DNA of 18,568 nucleotides from RGIG995 sp045652445 (GTDB lineage: Bacteria > Bacillota > Clostridia > Oscillospirales > UBA644), in NCBI GenBank assembly GCA_045652445.1, contig JAZRUJ010000062.1:1-18568 (forward strand). Reading direction: 5' to 3'. Position 1 is the stretch's first letter; each line of letters starts with the position of its first letter. Positions 1 through 6,017 of this stretch are shown here, in pieces. Below the pieces are notes generated by a model. It was not told the origin of the DNA. It worked only from the letters and a program-made list of their open reading frames with translations, and searched no databases. The position numbers and the translations under genes are program-made.

Positions 1-2
1 GG

Positions 3-440
3 TGTGACATTGAAGAACGGGGCGATCTGATCCGCATTGGCTGTGACTCTGTCCGGTCGGTTCGCCGGATTCGGACCATGCCTTATCCCGGTTTTCCCAC
101 CGATGCCCAGGCACCGTTTATGGGGCTGATGTGTGTGGCAAAGGGAAGCACGGTCTTCGTCGAAACCATATTTGAAAACCGATATAAACATATCGCCGAG
201 CTACAGCGGATGGGTGCCCGTATTACTCCGGAAGGACGGGTCGCCGTAGTGGAAGGAGTCTCGCGGCTGAAAGGGGCTCCCGTTCAGGCAACCGACCTTC
301 GGGGCGGTGCTGCCTTGATGATTGCTGCCTTGGCAGCCGACGGTATTACCGAAATTTCCGATATTTACCATATTGACCGGGGATACGAACGTCCTGAAAC
401 CGTTCTTTCCCGTCTCGGTGCCGATATTCAACGAATTTGA
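3..440 (+). CDS. murA: UDP-N-acetylglucosamine 1-carboxyvinyltransferase (MurA), C-terminal part
   Basis: Only the last ~145 codons are present; the gene starts before the window and is open in this frame from base 3. MurA transfers enolpyruvate from PEP to UDP-GlcNAc, the first committed cytoplasmic step of peptidoglycan synthesis. The visible part has the family block PTDAQAPFM, whose Asp corresponds to catalytic Asp305 of E. coli MurA. It continues with ETIFENRY, then TDLRGGAALMIAALA, which carries the substrate-binding Arg equivalent to Arg397, and ends with IDRGYERPETVLSRLGADI, the usual C-terminus. The active-site Cys loop lies outside the window. The stop codon is 32 bases before the preferred ftsQ start, so the two are probably co-transcribed. 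MurA versus its paralogue MurZ cannot be separated from this piece; a place beside ftsQ and ftsZ favours the division-cluster copy. Confidence 0.95.
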   Translation, partial: CDIEERGDLIRIGCDSVRSVRRIRTMPYPGFPTDAQAPFMGLMCVAKGSTVFVETIFENRYKHIAELQRMGARITPEGRVAVVEGVSRLKGAPVQATDLRGGAALMIAALAADGITEISDIYHIDRGYERPETVLSRLGADIQRI

Positions 441-453
441 CCCCCGTCTTTCG

Positions 454-464
454 GGGGAGGAAGG
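454..464 (+). promoter_or_regulatory. Ribosome binding site that decides the ftsQ start
   Basis: The purine-rich run GGGGAGGAAGG lies 8 bases before a GTG at 473. The frame also opens at a TTG at 437, which overlaps the murA stop, but that TTG has no comparable Shine-Dalgarno sequence, and this RBS would then sit inside the reading frame. GTG 473 is therefore the better start. Confidence 0.75.
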
Positions 465-472
465 ACAAGCCT

Positions 473-1309
473 GTGAAAAGCGAAATGGAACGTCTGCGGG
501 AAAAACAACGCCGCCGTCGCCGGAAACATACCATACGGATTTTAGCGTTATCACCTCTCATCGCTCTGGTTTTTGTGGCGGCTTTGTCTCTTTTGACCCG
601 GATTAATACGGTGGTTGTCCGAAATTCCACCCAATATTCTTCCGTGGAAATTGCAAAACAGTTTGATTTTTCCTTGGGAGACAGCCTTTTTACTGTTCAT
701 CGGGAAAAACTTTCCGATAAGATCACCGTTGCTTGTCCTTATGTAAAATCTGTGGAGGTCTCGTATAAACTTCCCAATGATTTGGAAATTACCGTAACTC
801 CTTCCACGGTAGCCCTTGCCGTCCGTACCGAAACCGAAGTGCTTCTGTTAGACGATAATTTTAAGGTTCTGGAAGTGGTAGAGCGAATTCCCGATAACGT
901 TTTGGCCGTGGACGGGTTGGAACTTTCTTCGTATACGGTGGGTTATCCTTTGGATGAGGAGGAAAATTTGCAGGTCTCTATCGTCCGTAATCTGGTCAAC
1001 GAATTGACCCAGCGGGATTTGTACCAGCACGTTTCCAAAATCGATCTTTCCAAAAAATACAATATTTCCATGAAGATCTACGACGTTATCGATGTGTATC
1101 TGGGAAACTCCGAAGAATTTGACGCAAAAATGAACGTCCTTGTCAAGATCCTCAACGAAAACGACCTTACCGTTCCCGCAGAGATTCGGGTTCGCAACCC
1201 CGCGGCGGGACGCTATGCCCGTTTGGACATTACGGATCAACCTTCCCAAGAGGAAGATCTTGACACGGAAAACAATTCCACAACCGACACTAATCGCGAT
1301 AATTCGTAA
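473..1309 (+). CDS. ftsQ: Cell division protein FtsQ/DivIB
   Basis: A bitopic divisome protein of about 278 residues that, with FtsL and DivIC/FtsB, couples septal peptidoglycan synthesis to the Z-ring. The order is typical: a short, very basic cytoplasmic head with an Arg-rich stretch (KQRRRRRK), one transmembrane helix at about residues 21-42 (LALSPLIALVFVAALSLL), a POTRA domain at about 44-113 (SSVEIAKQFDFSLGDSLF, then CPYVKSVEVSYKLPNDLEI), the beta domain, and a hydrophilic acidic Asn/Thr-rich tail. Identity rests on this architecture and on the location after murA and before ftsZ; sequence conservation in the family is low. The GTG start is chosen for its strong Shine-Dalgarno; ATG at 485 is a less likely alternative. 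No ftsA lies between this gene and ftsZ. Confidence 0.88.
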   Translation: MKSEMERLREKQRRRRRKHTIRILALSPLIALVFVAALSLLTRINTVVVRNSTQYSSVEIAKQFDFSLGDSLFTVHREKLSDKITVACPYVKSVEVSYKLPNDLEITVTPSTVALAVRTETEVLLLDDNFKVLEVVERIPDNVLAVDGLELSSYTVGYPLDEEENLQVSIVRNLVNELTQRDLYQHVSKIDLSKKYNISMKIYDVIDVYLGNSEEFDAKMNVLVKILNENDLTVPAEIRVRNPAAGRYARLDITDQPSQEEDLDTENNSTTDTNRDNS

Positions 1310-1369
1310 TTTGTTCGGAATAATATCAAAAAAAAGACACTTTAATAACTTTTCTTTTGTTTCAAACTG

Positions 1370-1378
1370 TGATATAAT
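1370..1378 (+). promoter_or_regulatory. Probable extended -10 sigma-A promoter for ftsZ
   Basis: TGATATAAT is a perfect -10 hexamer (1373-1378) preceded by the TG of an extended -10. The -35 position is T-rich (TTTTCT at 1350-1355) and weak, as is common with extended -10 promoters. It lies in the 137-base AT-rich gap between ftsQ and ftsZ, about 70 bases before the ftsZ start, so ftsZ can be transcribed independently of the upstream division genes. I see nothing else in this gap except the ftsZ ribosome binding site AAGGAAG at 1431-1437. Confidence 0.7.
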
Positions 1379-1446
1379 AAAGTATATATAAACACGCAAA
1401 ACATTACAGAAACAGAAAACGAACCATCGAAAGGAAGTAATGAGAT

Positions 1447-2637
1447 ATGGCATTCAGAAGTATTGAGCAACCCGAAGCATTGGTTTCCATCAAAGTTGTC
1501 GGCGTAGGCGGCGGCGGCGGAAACGCAGTCAACCGCATGATCCAGGACGACGTGAAGAGCGTTGATTTCGTGGTCGCCAACACGGATGCACAGGACTTGG
1601 AAGATTCCCTCGCCTCGAATAAAATTCTGCTGGGTCAGAAAGTCACCAACGGCCGCGGTGCCGGTGCAAACCCCGAAGTGGGTCGCCGTGCTGCCGATGA
1701 CAGCCGGGAACAGATCTCCGAAGCCTTGAAGGGCGGAGAAATGGTCTTCATCACCGCCGGTATGGGTGGTGGTACCGGGACGGGTGCTGCTCCCCTGGTT
1801 GCAGAAATTGCAAAGGAAATGGGTCTTCTTACGGTTGCCGTCGTTACCAAGCCTTTCGGTTTTGAAGGAAATCTGAAGATGAAACGTGCCGAAGCCGGTA
1901 TCGAAAATCTTCGTGATCACGTAGACTCTTTGATCGTGATTCCCAACGAACGCCTCAAGTACGTTGCCGATGACCGTATCTCTTTGGTTAACGCTTTTGC
2001 TATGGCTGACAGCGTTCTTAAGCAGGGTGTTCAGTCGATCTCCGACCTGATTCAGGGTCGCGGTATTTTGAACTTGGACTTTGCCGACGTTTGTGCCATC
2101 ATGAAAGATGCCGGTTATGCTCATATGTGCGTAGCCAACGCCAAGGGCAAAGATAAGGCAGAAGAAGCCGCTCGCAAAGCTATCGTATCTCCCTTGTTGG
2201 AAACCTCCGTTTCCGGTGCTAAGGGGATTATTATCAACTTCACCGCCGATCCCGAAGTTGCTCTGGACGACATCTACCGTGCCGCCGACATCATTCGTGA
2301 AGAAGCCGATCCCGATGCCAACATCATCTGGGGTGTGGAATTGGACGACGAATTGGAAGACGAACTGCGGATCACCATTATTGCCACCGGTTTTGATGAA
2401 CCCCAGAATGCTGCTCTTCCCAAGGTTGATAAATTTAAGAATTCCAACTATACTTTTAAGGCATACGAAGCTCCCAAAGCAGAACCCGTCGCTGAAAAAC
2501 CTGCGGTAGATACTTCCGCTCTGTTTAACGATTTTTCTGCTTCCGCAGCTCCTGTAGCTCCCGCTGCTGAAACGGTGGAAGAAGATTCCGATGAAGATTT
2601 CATGAGACTTCTCAACGAAATCACCAAAGGAAAATAA
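1447..2637 (+). CDS. ftsZ: Cell division GTPase FtsZ
   Basis: A tubulin homologue of 396 residues that polymerises into the cytokinetic Z-ring. The nucleotide-binding loop GVGGGGGNAVNRM is at residues 19-31, the tubulin signature GGGTGTG at 107-113, and the synergy (T7) loop NLDFAD at 209-214 carries the Asp residues that trigger GTP hydrolysis in the neighbouring subunit. The globular domain ends near 317 (TGFDE). A Pro/Ala/Glu-rich linker follows (about 320-380), then an acidic tail EEDSDEDFMRLLNEITKGK. That tail occupies the place of the conserved C-terminal peptide, which usually resembles DIPxFLR, but differs from it; FMRLL may be the functional equivalent. The ATG is 9 bases after AAGGAAG. 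The gene has its own promoter and is closed by a strong hairpin terminator. No ftsA precedes it. Confidence 0.99.
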   Translation: MAFRSIEQPEALVSIKVVGVGGGGGNAVNRMIQDDVKSVDFVVANTDAQDLEDSLASNKILLGQKVTNGRGAGANPEVGRRAADDSREQISEALKGGEMVFITAGMGGGTGTGAAPLVAEIAKEMGLLTVAVVTKPFGFEGNLKMKRAEAGIENLRDHVDSLIVIPNERLKYVADDRISLVNAFAMADSVLKQGVQSISDLIQGRGILNLDFADVCAIMKDAGYAHMCVANAKGKDKAEEAARKAIVSPLLETSVSGAKGIIINFTADPEVALDDIYRAADIIREEADPDANIIWGVELDDELEDELRITIIATGFDEPQNAALPKVDKFKNSNYTFKAYEAPKAEPVAEKPAVDTSALFNDFSASAAPVAPAAETVEEDSDEDFMRLLNEITKGK

Positions 2638-2653
2638 TTCAACAAAATAATAA

Positions 2654-2688
2654 GGTGCAACTCCCAGAAGGAGTTGCACCGTTTTTTT
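2654..2688 (+). terminator. Rho-independent terminator of ftsZ, possibly bidirectional
   Basis: An 11-bp perfect stem (GGTGCAACTCC / GGAGTTGCACC) with the 5-base loop CAGAA is followed by G and seven T. It sits 16 bases after the ftsZ stop and just before the convergent yqeG end. Read on the minus strand, the same stem is followed by a moderately T-rich stretch (TTATTATTTTGTT), so it may also stop yqeG transcripts. Confidence 0.93.
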
Positions 2689-2693
2689 GTATT

Positions 2694-3191
2694 TTATTCC
2701 AAATCGTATTTGATTTTCTTTCGCAACGGAATTTCCAACTTCCGTTTAAAATGAACGAACCAACCGCCGTACGTTCCTACCGGGTCTACCAAAATTCCCT
2801 TCATCTTACATCGGTTTGCTACGGTCATATCGGTAAACAACTGATCCCCCAAAATAATGACTTCGTCTTTGGGCAGTTGCAGGTGGTCTAAAGCCTTAAA
2901 AATCGCCTTTTTCGAGGGTTTTAACGCTTCGTAGAAACAGGACAGCCCCAAAGGAGTTGCAAAGTCTTCCGTGCGTTTTTTATGGTTGTTGGAAACGATG
3001 CAGACTTTGATTCCCGCATCAATCAGACCTTTGACCCACGCTTGAACGTCCTCGTCGGGCAAAAACACGTTTCGGGCGGCAAGGGTATCGTCCAAATCGG
3101 TAATCACCCCGTTGATTCCCATTTCCCGGAGCAGAGCAGGGGTCACTTGAGTATATCTGCGAAGACGCAGAAAAGGAGTGTAAAAACTCAT
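2694..3191 (-). CDS. yqeG: YqeG family HAD IIIA-type phosphatase
   Basis: A 165-residue HAD-superfamily hydrolase of the YqeG/Gep4-like type. Motif I is TDLDDTL, with nucleophile Asp32 and acid/base Asp34. Motif II is VSNN (Ser67), the motif III Lys is in KPSKKA (Lys94), and motif IV is GDQLFTD (Asp116, Asp121). The TYGGWFVHFKRKLE end is also typical. Related eukaryotic and cyanobacterial enzymes dephosphorylate phosphatidylglycerophosphate. In Firmicutes the gene usually sits next to the ribosome-assembly GTPase gene yqeH, so the substrate here is uncertain. The start has a strong GGAGGA 3 bases before ATG, a rather short spacing. It follows rpsU across a hairpin terminator, so it depends on read-through or has a promoter I cannot see. 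Confidence 0.92.
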   Translation of the reverse strand: MSFYTPFLRLRRYTQVTPALLREMGINGVITDLDDTLAARNVFLPDEDVQAWVKGLIDAGIKVCIVSNNHKKRTEDFATPLGLSCFYEALKPSKKAIFKALDHLQLPKDEVIILGDQLFTDMTVANRCKMKGILVDPVGTYGGWFVHFKRKLEIPLRKKIKYDLE

Positions 3192-3203
3192 AAATCCTCC
3201 TAT

Positions 3204-3235
3204 GAAAAAAGTGCATGATGGGAATCATGCACTTT
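3204..3235 (-). terminator. Rho-independent terminator between rpsU and yqeG
   Basis: On the minus strand a 12-bp perfect stem (AAAGTGCATGAT / ATCATGCACTTT) with loop TCCC runs directly into a short T tract and then CATA. It starts 7 bases after the rpsU stop. The T tract ends only a few bases before the yqeG Shine-Dalgarno (3195-3200), so this hairpin probably sets how much rpsU transcript continues into yqeG. Confidence 0.88.
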
Positions 3236-3242
3236 CGGATCG

Positions 3243-3419
3243 TTATTTATACTTGCGTTTTCTAGCGGCTTCGGACTTCTTCTTACGCTTGACGGAAGGC
3301 TTTTCGTAGTGTTCGCGTTTTCTCAGCTCAGCCAAAGTCCCGGCTTTCGCACACTGTCTCTTAAAACGACGGAGTGCATTATCTAACGATTCGTTTTCTT
3401 TGATCTTGATTTCAGACAT
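3243..3419 (-). CDS. rpsU: Small ribosomal subunit protein bS21
   Basis: A 58-residue protein beginning MSEIKIKENESLDNALRRFK and ending in the very basic tail KRKKKSEAARKRKYK, which is the bS21 pattern (SLDNALRRFKRQC, then LRKREHYEKPSVKRKKK). S21 binds the 30S platform near the anti-Shine-Dalgarno end of 16S rRNA and helps initiation. The gene is complete: a perfect sigma-A promoter, a strong Shine-Dalgarno (GGAGGGAGGG, 3428-3437) 8 bases before ATG, and a terminator right after the stop. It lies downstream of hemZ on the same strand but has its own promoter, as expected for a highly expressed ribosomal gene. Length and charge match the family. Confidence 0.97.
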   Translation of the reverse strand: MSEIKIKENESLDNALRRFKRQCAKAGTLAELRKREHYEKPSVKRKKKSEAARKRKYK

Positions 3420-3480
3420 TATTTATTCCCTCCCTCCATCGTATACGCTGAAAGATTCTGTTTTTTCAAAATCCTTTAAT

Positions 3481-3509
3481 ATTATACACGAAAAAACCCT
3501 ATCTGTCAA
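3481..3509 (-). promoter_or_regulatory. Consensus sigma-A promoter of rpsU
   Basis: On the minus strand TTGACA (3504-3509) and TATAAT (3481-3486) are separated by exactly 17 bases; both hexamers match the sigma-A consensus perfectly. The predicted transcript start is about 55 bases upstream of the rpsU ATG. The remainder of the 152-base gap between rpsU and hemZ shows only a weak possible hairpin (AAGTA/TACTT) after hemZ, not enough to call a terminator. Confidence 0.93.
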
Positions 3510-3571
3510 GTCCCGCAGAGGGAAAAGAAGGGCAAGTACCTGTTACTTTTTTGTGAACTTCCAAAAAACGA

Positions 3572-4945
3572 TTATTTCCATCCGTCTTTTATATAATTGT
3601 AGGCAAATTTCGTATTGCACACCCGGGAAACCATGCCGTTTTTCATTGTTTTTGTGGTGGCGTTTGCTCCCACACCGTAAATGGGTTGCAAATCGTCCAT
3701 CATATAAATATTGTAGGGACTTTCAAACCCGTTCTTTGCATATCCCACGTTTTCCAGGTTTCCTACGGTGTTTTTTTGCCGATACAAATAATAGGGGTAA
3801 TACCCGTTTTCCAAACAATACCGTTGGGAGATCTCTACCATTTTTACTGCTTTTTCGGCGTTTTGCATGAACTCTTCCGGGGATTTTTCTCCAAAATCCG
3901 CCGCCCGCTTTAGGTACAACGTATGGACGGTTATGTTGTGAGGATCCAACTGACAGATGCGTTTCATGGTATCTTCAAATTGTTCCGGTGTATCTCCGGG
4001 AAGTCCTGCAATTAAGTCCACGTTTACTGCCATAGATTTCTTCCGAGCCAATTCATAGGCGCGGTAAAAATCCTCCGCCGTGTGTCGCCGTCCCACCCGT
4101 TGCAAAATTTCGTCGCTCAAAGTTTGGGGGTTTACGCTGATTCGGGTCGCTCCGCCCTGTTCAATCACCGACAGTTTTTCTTCGGTAATCGTATCCGGGC
4201 GTCCCGCTTCTACGGTATATTCCAATAGGGAAGACACGTCCACGTGGTTTGCCACCGTTTTCATCAGATCTTCTATTTGCAAATGAGAGAGGGTGGTTGG
4301 CGTCCCTCCGCCAATGTAAAGGGTGGTAATTCGATGACCGTTTTTCTCTGCAAGAGCCGCTTTTTGTTCCACTTCTTTTTTTAGAAGTTCAAGATATTCC
4401 GGAATCAGGCTGTTCTCGTCTCCCGTTACGTGGGACACGAAAGAGCAATATTTGCACCGGCTGGGGCAAAAGGGAATGGAAAGATACATTCCCGCGTCTC
4501 CGGGACAGTTTTTTCTTCGGGCGTCGGCTTGATGTAAAATGGTTTGTTTGCAAAGATCAATTTTTTCGTTAGTCACAAGATACGAATCCCGCATGATCTC
4601 TTCGGTTTTTGCTCCGTAGATTCCTTGCAGAGTTTCGTAAAACCGCACGGGACGAACCCCCGATAAAAGTCCCCAGGGAGACCGAATGGAGGTTGCCTCT
4701 GAAAAAACGTCGTAACACGCCCGTTTAATAGCACAGCGTTCCCCGTCATGAAGTTTTTCGTCTACGGAATGACAAGATTTCCATCTCTTTCCATTCCATT
4801 CTAAAACTGCTTCAAAGGTATTTTCGCTTTTTGTAACGGTTAGAATTTTCCCTTTTTCTTCGGTAAATCCGTCTCTTGGGAAAAATAAATTAGACAGGGC
4901 GATAACGTCAAAACTGTCGTCGGTACCCTTTAAGATCAGTTTCAA
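3572..4945 (-). CDS. hemZ: Coproporphyrinogen dehydrogenase HemZ-type radical SAM protein
   Basis: A 457-residue protein of the HemN/HemZ radical SAM group. An N-terminal region of about 150 residues, including the HemZ-typical WGLLSGVRPVRFYETL (91-106), precedes the radical SAM core. The [4Fe-4S] motif is SIPFCPSRCKYC, with Cys160, Cys164 and Cys167, and the SAM-binding IGGGTPT follows at 211-217. Further family marks are VEAGRPDT, RISVNPQT and DLIAGLPGDT. HemZ-like proteins are annotated as oxygen-independent coproporphyrinogen III dehydrogenases, but many heme-negative anaerobes keep one, so the true substrate may differ. The start is TTG, overlapping the upstream hydrolase stop by 4 bases, with GGGAG (4953-4957) 7 bases before it; translation is probably coupled. 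It is the last gene of the LRR-pncB-recJ-rel-dtd series. Confidence 0.92.
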   Translation of the reverse strand: MKLILKGTDDSFDVIALSNLFFPRDGFTEEKGKILTVTKSENTFEAVLEWNGKRWKSCHSVDEKLHDGERCAIKRACYDVFSEATSIRSPWGLLSGVRPVRFYETLQGIYGAKTEEIMRDSYLVTNEKIDLCKQTILHQADARRKNCPGDAGMYLSIPFCPSRCKYCSFVSHVTGDENSLIPEYLELLKKEVEQKAALAEKNGHRITTLYIGGGTPTTLSHLQIEDLMKTVANHVDVSSLLEYTVEAGRPDTITEEKLSVIEQGGATRISVNPQTLSDEILQRVGRRHTAEDFYRAYELARKKSMAVNVDLIAGLPGDTPEQFEDTMKRICQLDPHNITVHTLYLKRAADFGEKSPEEFMQNAEKAVKMVEISQRYCLENGYYPYYLYRQKNTVGNLENVGYAKNGFESPYNIYMMDDLQPIYGVGANATTKTMKNGMVSRVCNTKFAYNYIKDGWK

Positions 4946-5571
4946 ATCAAATCTCCCGCAATCCAGCTTTCATTTCCGATTTTTGTAGAAAATCCGTGTC
5001 CGGGATAAACCACCGTCTCTTCCGGAAGTCGAGACAGACGGCGAAGAGATTCCCTCATCTGATGGTTGTCACTTAAGGGAAAATCCGTCCGCCCCCGGGC
5101 TTCTTTAAACAGCGTGTCCCCGGAGAAAAGAATGTTTTGGTTCTCCAGGTAGAAGCAGACCGAACCGGGAGTGTGTCCCGGCGTATGGATCACTTTCAAA
5201 GAAACACGCTCCGATCCGCCTACCAAGGAAATTTTATCCCCGTCGTCAATAAAATTCGTTGCCTTATAATCGTATCTCCAGTCCGGATTAGGCAGAGATG
5301 CGGGAGCCCGTAACGAATCGTTATTCAAAAAACCTTCGTCCTTTTGATGTATCCAGACTTTACAGTTTTGCCGATCGCACAATTCCCCCATGGCAGCGGT
5401 GTGATCCAGATGCCCATGGGTCAAAAGAATATCGGTGATAGGCAAATTTCCGCAGAATTTCAAGATTTTTTCCGGGTTATCGCCGGGATCGATGACCGCG
5501 ACGCGATCAGAAAAAATCAAAAGATAGCAGTTGGTAATTAACTGTCCCACAAGGATTCTTCGAATGGTCAT
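4942..5571 (-). CDS. MBL-fold metallo-hydrolase (glyoxalase II-like, YqgX type)
   Basis: A 209-residue protein with the zinc-binding signature of the metallo-beta-lactamase fold: THGHLDH (His52, His54, Asp56, His57), then HTPGHTPGS (His133), FSGDTLF (Asp152) and YPGHG (His192). This complete set of ligands matches hydroxyacylglutathione hydrolase-like small proteins, which hydrolyse thioesters; the real substrate cannot be told. It lacks the glutathione-binding C-terminal domain of true glyoxalase II. The frame is open further upstream, but ATG at 5571 is chosen because it overlaps the dtd stop as ATGA and has AAAGGAG (5580-5586) 8 bases before it. Genes of this type often follow rel and dtd and precede hemZ in Clostridia, as seen here. 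Confidence 0.93.
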   Translation of the reverse strand: MTIRRILVGQLITNCYLLIFSDRVAVIDPGDNPEKILKFCGNLPITDILLTHGHLDHTAAMGELCDRQNCKVWIHQKDEGFLNNDSLRAPASLPNPDWRYDYKATNFIDDGDKISLVGGSERVSLKVIHTPGHTPGSVCFYLENQNILFSGDTLFKEARGRTDFPLSDNHQMRESLRRLSRLPEETVVYPGHGFSTKIGNESWIAGDLI

Positions 5572-6017
5572 TTCATTAACTCCTTTGTGTCCATCAAAAT
5601 GGTGACAGGACCGTCGCAAACCGTTTCGATCTTCATGTCAGTACCAAATACTCCGGTTTTTGTGGGCAGCCGTTTTCCCATTTCTTCGCAAAACCGCTGG
5701 TAAAGAGGCTTTGCAATTTCCGGACGAGCGGCTCCGCCGAAATAGGGGCGGTTCCCCTCGGCACAGTTTCCCAATAATGTGAATTGGGATACCGCTAAAA
5801 CTTCCCCCTCCACCTGGGCGGCGGAGAGATTCATTTTTCCGTTTGCGTCTTCAAAAATTCGTAAATTCGCACACTTATGTACCAAAAAATCCACGTCTTT
5901 TTCCGTATCGTCGGGACCCACTCCCAACAGAATCAGCATTCCTTTTTCAATTTCGGAAAAGGGTACGCCGTCGGCGGTGAGTTTGGTTTTTCCTACCCGT
6001 TGAATGACTGCTTTCAT
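5568..6017 (-). CDS. dtd: D-aminoacyl-tRNA deacylase Dtd
   Basis: A 149-residue protein of the DTD family, which cleaves D-amino acids (and misacylated glycine) from tRNA and so keeps translation homochiral. The start MKAVIQRV is typical. The two active-site signatures are present: SQFT (77-80) and the cross-subunit Gly-cisPro motif GPVT (136-139), which excludes L-substrates in the homodimer. After SQFTL the usual YAD-like continuation is replaced by LGNCAEGNRPYFGGAA, a modest variation. Length is normal. It overlaps the rel stop and the MBL-hydrolase start as ATGA on both sides. The rel-dtd order is common in Bacillota, including B. subtilis. Confidence 0.96.
   Translation of the reverse strand: MKAVIQRVGKTKLTADGVPFSEIEKGMLILLGVGPDDTEKDVDFLVHKCANLRIFEDANGKMNLSAAQVEGEVLAVSQFTLLGNCAEGNRPYFGGAARPEIAKPLYQRFCEEMGKRLPTKTGVFGTDMKIETVCDGPVTILMDTKELMK

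Noticed and set aside
437..472. TTG start for ftsQ overlapping the murA stop
   Set aside because: Starting here would place the strong GGGGAGGAAGG inside the coding frame; GTG at 473 uses it at ideal spacing. The overlap alone is weak evidence.
1342..2679. 445-codon open frame on the minus strand opposite ftsZ
   Set aside because: It is antisense shadow of ftsZ in the aligned frame; it also runs through the terminator hairpin and the ftsZ promoter. Nothing in its translation looks like a protein family.
3520..3571. Terminator downstream of hemZ
   Set aside because: Only a 5-bp stem with an interrupted T tract is visible. That is too weak to call, and read-through into rpsU is possible.
5572..5619. 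Longer N-terminus of the MBL-fold hydrolase (16 extra residues)
   Set aside because: It would overlap dtd by about 50 bases and include the RBS; the ATGA overlap start gives the normal family N-terminus (MTIRRILVGQL).
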